This document shows, one piece after another, positions 20,938 to 23,250 of a DNA stretch of 23,250 bases. Under the pieces are notes generated by a model that saw nothing but the letters and a program-made list of their open reading frames with translations, was not told where the DNA came from and searched no databases. The DNA is from a virus. Position 1 is the stretch's first letter; every line of letters starts with the position of its first letter. Both the position numbers and the translations under genes were made by a program. The stretch covers positions 1 to 23,250 of IMG/VR virus record IMGVR_UViG_3300050821_014505; one strand, written 5' to 3'.

Positions 20938-22110
20938 TTAGACGCGCCCTCGAGCATCCTCAAAGGCGGCTTTCAATTCATCGCGAATGGAGCGGGTACC
21001 TGCGCCGTTGGCTTGCGGGGGTGAGCCCGCGCCGGTGCGCAGTGATCCACTCTTACGGCGCGCAGCTTCCGCCTTGCGTCGCTTTTCCTCCGCGGCCTGA
21101 GCGGCGGCTTGCGCCTGCTGCTCGATCGCTTTAGAGGTCTCGGGATGAGCCTTGACGGCGAGTTGATAGGCTTCTTCGAGCGTCGATGCATTCCCCGCCG
21201 ACAGGATGGCGGCCATTAGGCCGTTCACTGTTTCGAAGTGGGGAAAGGCCGGTTGGCCATTTGCATCGAGTTTCGAGCGGAAGGCTTCTACTTCGCTGTT
21301 GACCGCTTGCATCTCCGCTTGTTCGCGCTGCTGCGCCTCGGCCCGCTGGCGAGCCTGAAATCGTTGATCGACGGCCCTATCTACGAGCTGGTCGAGTGGA
21401 ACGTTGGGCTGCTGTGGGTTTTGAGGCTGAGCGCTGGACTGCTGGGGTTGCATCCCCAGTGCCCGCAAATCGACTCCGTTCTGGGCAGCCAGCTGGCGAA
21501 AGATGTTCGCGCGATTGCCCGGGTCGGAATTGTGAATCTGGTTGACGATGCCGAGGAATTCTCGGAACAGGGCGACTGGGTTGCCGCCGCGGGCCTGGAT
21601 CATGGGCGCGAATTCGTTCGCGGCCTGCATGAACTGATTGCCGACGCCACGGATCTCGTCGTGCTCGGTGATGCGGCGGTGAGCTTCCTGCTCCCGGCGC
21701 GCGACGATCTGCTGCGCGGCGGGCGGGAGCTGGGACCAGAGCTGCTTTTCTTGGGCGCTCCAGCTTTGAGGGGCAGGTAGGGCTACTTCGGCAGGTCTGG
21801 ACTCTCCGCCCACTGCCCCCACGGGACTTCTTTGGGCGCCTGTATCGTCTGCTGAAGCTCTTTGCTGATCGGCGGGTACGGCGGCGGCATCTCCACGTGC
21901 GAACTTTCCGTCGGCTCCGCGCTGTCTACCGCCATGTACTTGGTCGGATTCTGAGGTTGAGCCAGATTGGTTAGCGTTCGGTATCCCATCGCCACTCCCA
22001 TCCCTCGCATTGATCTCATCGCGCGCAGCCTCGATCTCCTCGCGGATGCTACGCTCTTTCGGCTCCGGCGTGTCGTCGGCGACGACTTCTTCTTGTGTGC
22101 GCTCAGCCAT
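20938..22110 (-). CDS. Scaffold-like capsid assembly protein (390 aa)
   Basis: It lies immediately upstream of the capsid gene and starts within a TAATG junction. The product is very charged and Gln/Ala-rich. A disordered N-terminal third contains GGRQRGADGKFARGD, then QSWSAQEKQLWSQLPPAAQQ and IVARREQEAHRRITEHDEIR (about 130-165), followed by helices. A coiled region (AIEQQAQAAAQAAEEKRRKA) precedes a basic stretch and the C-terminal helix SIRDELKAAFEDARGRV (374-390). Position, composition and a short basic/helical C-terminus are hallmarks of scaffolding proteins, whose C-terminal helix docks on the capsid protein. A related helix, SIREEIEAAR, occurs at residues 21-30. A protease fusion was not seen. 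Confidence 0.8.
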   Translation of the reverse strand: MAERTQEEVVADDTPEPKERSIREEIEAARDEINARDGSGDGIPNANQSGSTSESDQVHGGRQRGADGKFARGDAAAVPADQQRASADDTGAQRSPVGAVGGESRPAEVALPAPQSWSAQEKQLWSQLPPAAQQIVARREQEAHRRITEHDEIRGVGNQFMQAANEFAPMIQARGGNPVALFREFLGIVNQIHNSDPGNRANIFRQLAAQNGVDLRALGMQPQQSSAQPQNPQQPNVPLDQLVDRAVDQRFQARQRAEAQQREQAEMQAVNSEVEAFRSKLDANGQPAFPHFETVNGLMAAILSAGNASTLEEAYQLAVKAHPETSKAIEQQAQAAAQAAEEKRRKAEAARRKSGSLRTGAGSPPQANGAGTRSIRDELKAAFEDARGRV

Positions 22111-22736
22111 TAGCTCTTATCCCCAACGGTCGGTGCGCCGTTTGTAGTGCAGCAGGAGTTGTGTTGGACGGTCGTGGCCCAGTCGCCGCACCAGTAGACA
22201 CGGCCATCGACTACCTTCCATAGCGTGGGCTTTTTCTTCCAGCACTCGTGGCAGCCGAAGACGTGGCGGGGCGAGCCGCCTTTGCGCACGCCGTAGTTGG
22301 CGACCGAGGCGGGGATGCGCGGCCCGCGCAGCTCGGGATCTCCCGCGTCGATACGCTCCCACAGCCCACAGCTGCCGTACAGCAGGTTGATGGCCAGGAA
22401 GGGGTAGTTGCCGCTGCTGTCCTCTTCCTTGTCGTCGTCGTATACCAGCAGGCAGATATTTCCATGGCGCTGGTTGCAGCGACCGCAGTTGTAGTCTCCC
22501 TTATCGTCGAGAGTGTGAGTGTCACCGCAGAACTCATCTGCGTACTGCCCCTTTTTGGAGGCGCGCATGCGGTTATGATCGACCTGGATGGCCAGCTTCG
22601 GAGTCAGCGCCGCCGGCTGGATGAACATGCCGTTCTTGTCACGGTGGTAATCCACGACTGGGCGCCGCGGCCCGGGCGCGTCACGGTCCTTCTTGTCGGC
22701 GAACGCGGCTTGTAGATCCTCGCGGACGCTACCCAT
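22110..22736 (-). CDS. Cysteine-rich capsid-block protein (208 aa)
   Basis: It starts at ATG, overlapping the preceding gene by eight bases, and ends in a TAATG junction with the scaffold gene. The N-terminus MGSVREDLQAAFADKKDRD repeats the helix found in the scaffold protein. The middle is rich in Cys and aromatic residues: DEFCGDTHTLDDKGDYNCGR then CNQRHGNICLLV. The end has GCHECWKKKP, RVYWCGDWAT and NSCC. A C-x2-C-x6-C group followed much later by VYWCGDWA loosely recalls metal- or iron-sulphur-binding small proteins such as HiPIPs, but the spacing is not a proper match. The function is unknown; a metal site is plausible. Its place among capsid genes suggests an assembly or packaged role. 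Confidence 0.65.
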   Translation of the reverse strand: MGSVREDLQAAFADKKDRDAPGPRRPVVDYHRDKNGMFIQPAALTPKLAIQVDHNRMRASKKGQYADEFCGDTHTLDDKGDYNCGRCNQRHGNICLLVYDDDKEEDSSGNYPFLAINLLYGSCGLWERIDAGDPELRGPRIPASVANYGVRKGGSPRHVFGCHECWKKKPTLWKVVDGRVYWCGDWATTVQHNSCCTTNGAPTVGDKS

Positions 22737-23106
22737 TACGCTCCCTCAACCCGCCCCGCCGAATATCCGGCACGGTGTGCTTGGCGATCGCAGCCTTCAA
22801 ACTCTCGCGCACCTCTTTCTTGGTGACGGTGCGGCGCATCTCACGGGTGGGCTTGATCGGCGCATCTCCTAGCTCAACCAGTCGGTTGCGCTTGAGGAAC
22901 TTGCGATGCTGGTCACGGCTCGTAATGGGTTTGCCCATCATGTCGCCGCCGACGGCGATGTAGGGCTTGATGTCACCGATGCCGACGCAGGGGGAGATGA
23001 CTCGAGTCACGGGGTGGGGATGGTCCGGGGGCACGCGATAGTCCGACATCGAGCGAAAAACCTCGATCTCGCCACACTTCTCGCATTCCCAGACGTACGT
23101 TGGCAT
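22729..23106 (-). CDS. FmdB-like zinc-ribbon protein with phage-type extension (125 aa)
   Basis: The N-terminus MPTYVWECEKCGEIEVFRSM is the start of FmdB-family zinc ribbons, with one CxxC pair at residues 8-11. The second CxxC expected about 20 residues later is not there; the region reads PDHPHPVTRVISPCVG. The phage-type continuation is KPYIAVGGDMMGKPITSRDQ followed by HRKFLKRNRLVELGDAP. The C-terminal part has EVRESLKAAIAKH (about 98-110), which is related to helices in the next two proteins. Proteins of this kind are recurrent upstream of phage scaffold and capsid genes, with no proven role. It overlaps the Cys-rich gene by eight bases. Confidence 0.75.
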   Translation of the reverse strand: MPTYVWECEKCGEIEVFRSMSDYRVPPDHPHPVTRVISPCVGIGDIKPYIAVGGDMMGKPITSRDQHRKFLKRNRLVELGDAPIKPTREMRRTVTKKEVRESLKAAIAKHTVPDIRRGGLRERNG

Positions 23107-23131
23107 TGATTCACCACTGAAACGTAATGTA

Positions 23132-23250
23132 TCACCGCTGAGCTAAAGGTTCGAGGGCCTGATCCCAGTCGATTGCAGGCGGCAGCTCAATGAACGTCCA
23201 TTCAGTTTCCTGCAGTACAGGCCCATGGATTTCAACAGTAAATTCGGTGT
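23132..23250 (-). CDS. C-terminal end of an unidentified gene, truncated by the window
   Basis: The frame is open from the right edge to TGA at 23134-23132 and encodes at least 38 residues. They include EIHGPVLQETEWTFIELPPA and end in IDWDQALEPLAQR. The segment is acidic, with several Trp, and reads like a real protein end rather than random sequence. It precedes the FmdB-like gene by 25 bases, so it belongs to the same operon. In comparable phages a portal gene may lie nearby, but the visible part is too short to identify. Confidence 0.45.
   Translation of the reverse strand, partial: TEFTVEIHGPVLQETEWTFIELPPAIDWDQALEPLAQR

Noticed and set aside
20703-20963. A separate 86-residue protein upstream of the capsid gene
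   Set aside because: Its middle part is the conserved capsid N-terminal arm; it stops only because the frame enters the intron. It is exon 1 of the capsid gene.
1-23250. CRISPR arrays, tRNA genes, insertion sequences, integrase or attachment sites
   Set aside because: No spaced direct repeats, cloverleaf-like segments ending in CCA, transposase motifs with terminal repeats, or integrase sequences were noticed while reading both strands. A covariance search could still find a degenerate tRNA.

Overview
The window looks like part of a tailed double-stranded DNA bacteriophage or prophage genome of a Gram-negative host. It is gene-dense and visibly GC-rich, and many genes overlap by 1-8 bases at stop/start junctions such as TAATG, TGATG, ATGA and GTGA. 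Almost everything from about 1.75 kb to the right edge lies on the minus strand and forms one long virion-plus-lysis operon, read from right to left. A connector-like protein and a beta-rich tail protein, with no tape measure or contractile sheath visible, suggest a short-tailed (podovirus-like) phage. That morphology is an inference. No host can be named from this sequence.

Layout on the minus strand, in order of transcription. Capsid block (23.25-18.4 kb): the end of an unidentified gene, an FmdB-like zinc-ribbon protein, a Cys-rich protein, a scaffold-like protein, the major capsid protein and a probable capsid accessory protein. Enzyme and mobile block (18.4-16.0 kb): an HNH homing endonuclease and a 643-residue enzyme that fuses a glycosyltransferase, a DUF115-like domain and a methyltransferase. 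Connector and tail block (16.0-5.3 kb): a coiled-coil protein, a head-tail adaptor, a tail hub/nozzle candidate, a GNAT acetyltransferase, an S74-chaperone protein, several Pro/Gln/Ala-rich virion candidates, a tail fiber and a glycine-rich adhesin-like protein. Lysis block (5.3-1.75 kb): small membrane proteins, an XhlA-like holin candidate, a T4-type lysozyme, a second holin-like protein, a permuted NlpC/P60-like protein and a secreted fibronectin-III-like protein. The left end (1-1782) is a plus-strand cluster of small accessory genes that converges on the operon's 3' end. It includes the remnant of an ASCH-domain gene.

The main discovery is that the major capsid gene is split by a group I intron on the minus strand (about 19995-20719). 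Joining the proposed exons restores an uninterrupted 327-residue capsid protein. The intron carries a recognisable group I core motif. Inside it, on the opposite (plus) strand, lies a LAGLIDADG homing endonuclease gene, so the endonuclease is antisense to both the intron and its host gene. A second homing endonuclease, of the HNH type, sits about 0.8 kb further down the same operon. Other points worth a second look are the three-domain sugar/methyl-transfer enzyme among the structural genes, a short helical motif repeated four times across three neighbouring capsid-block proteins, and a 14-bp RNA hairpin starting at the start codon of the XhlA-like gene.
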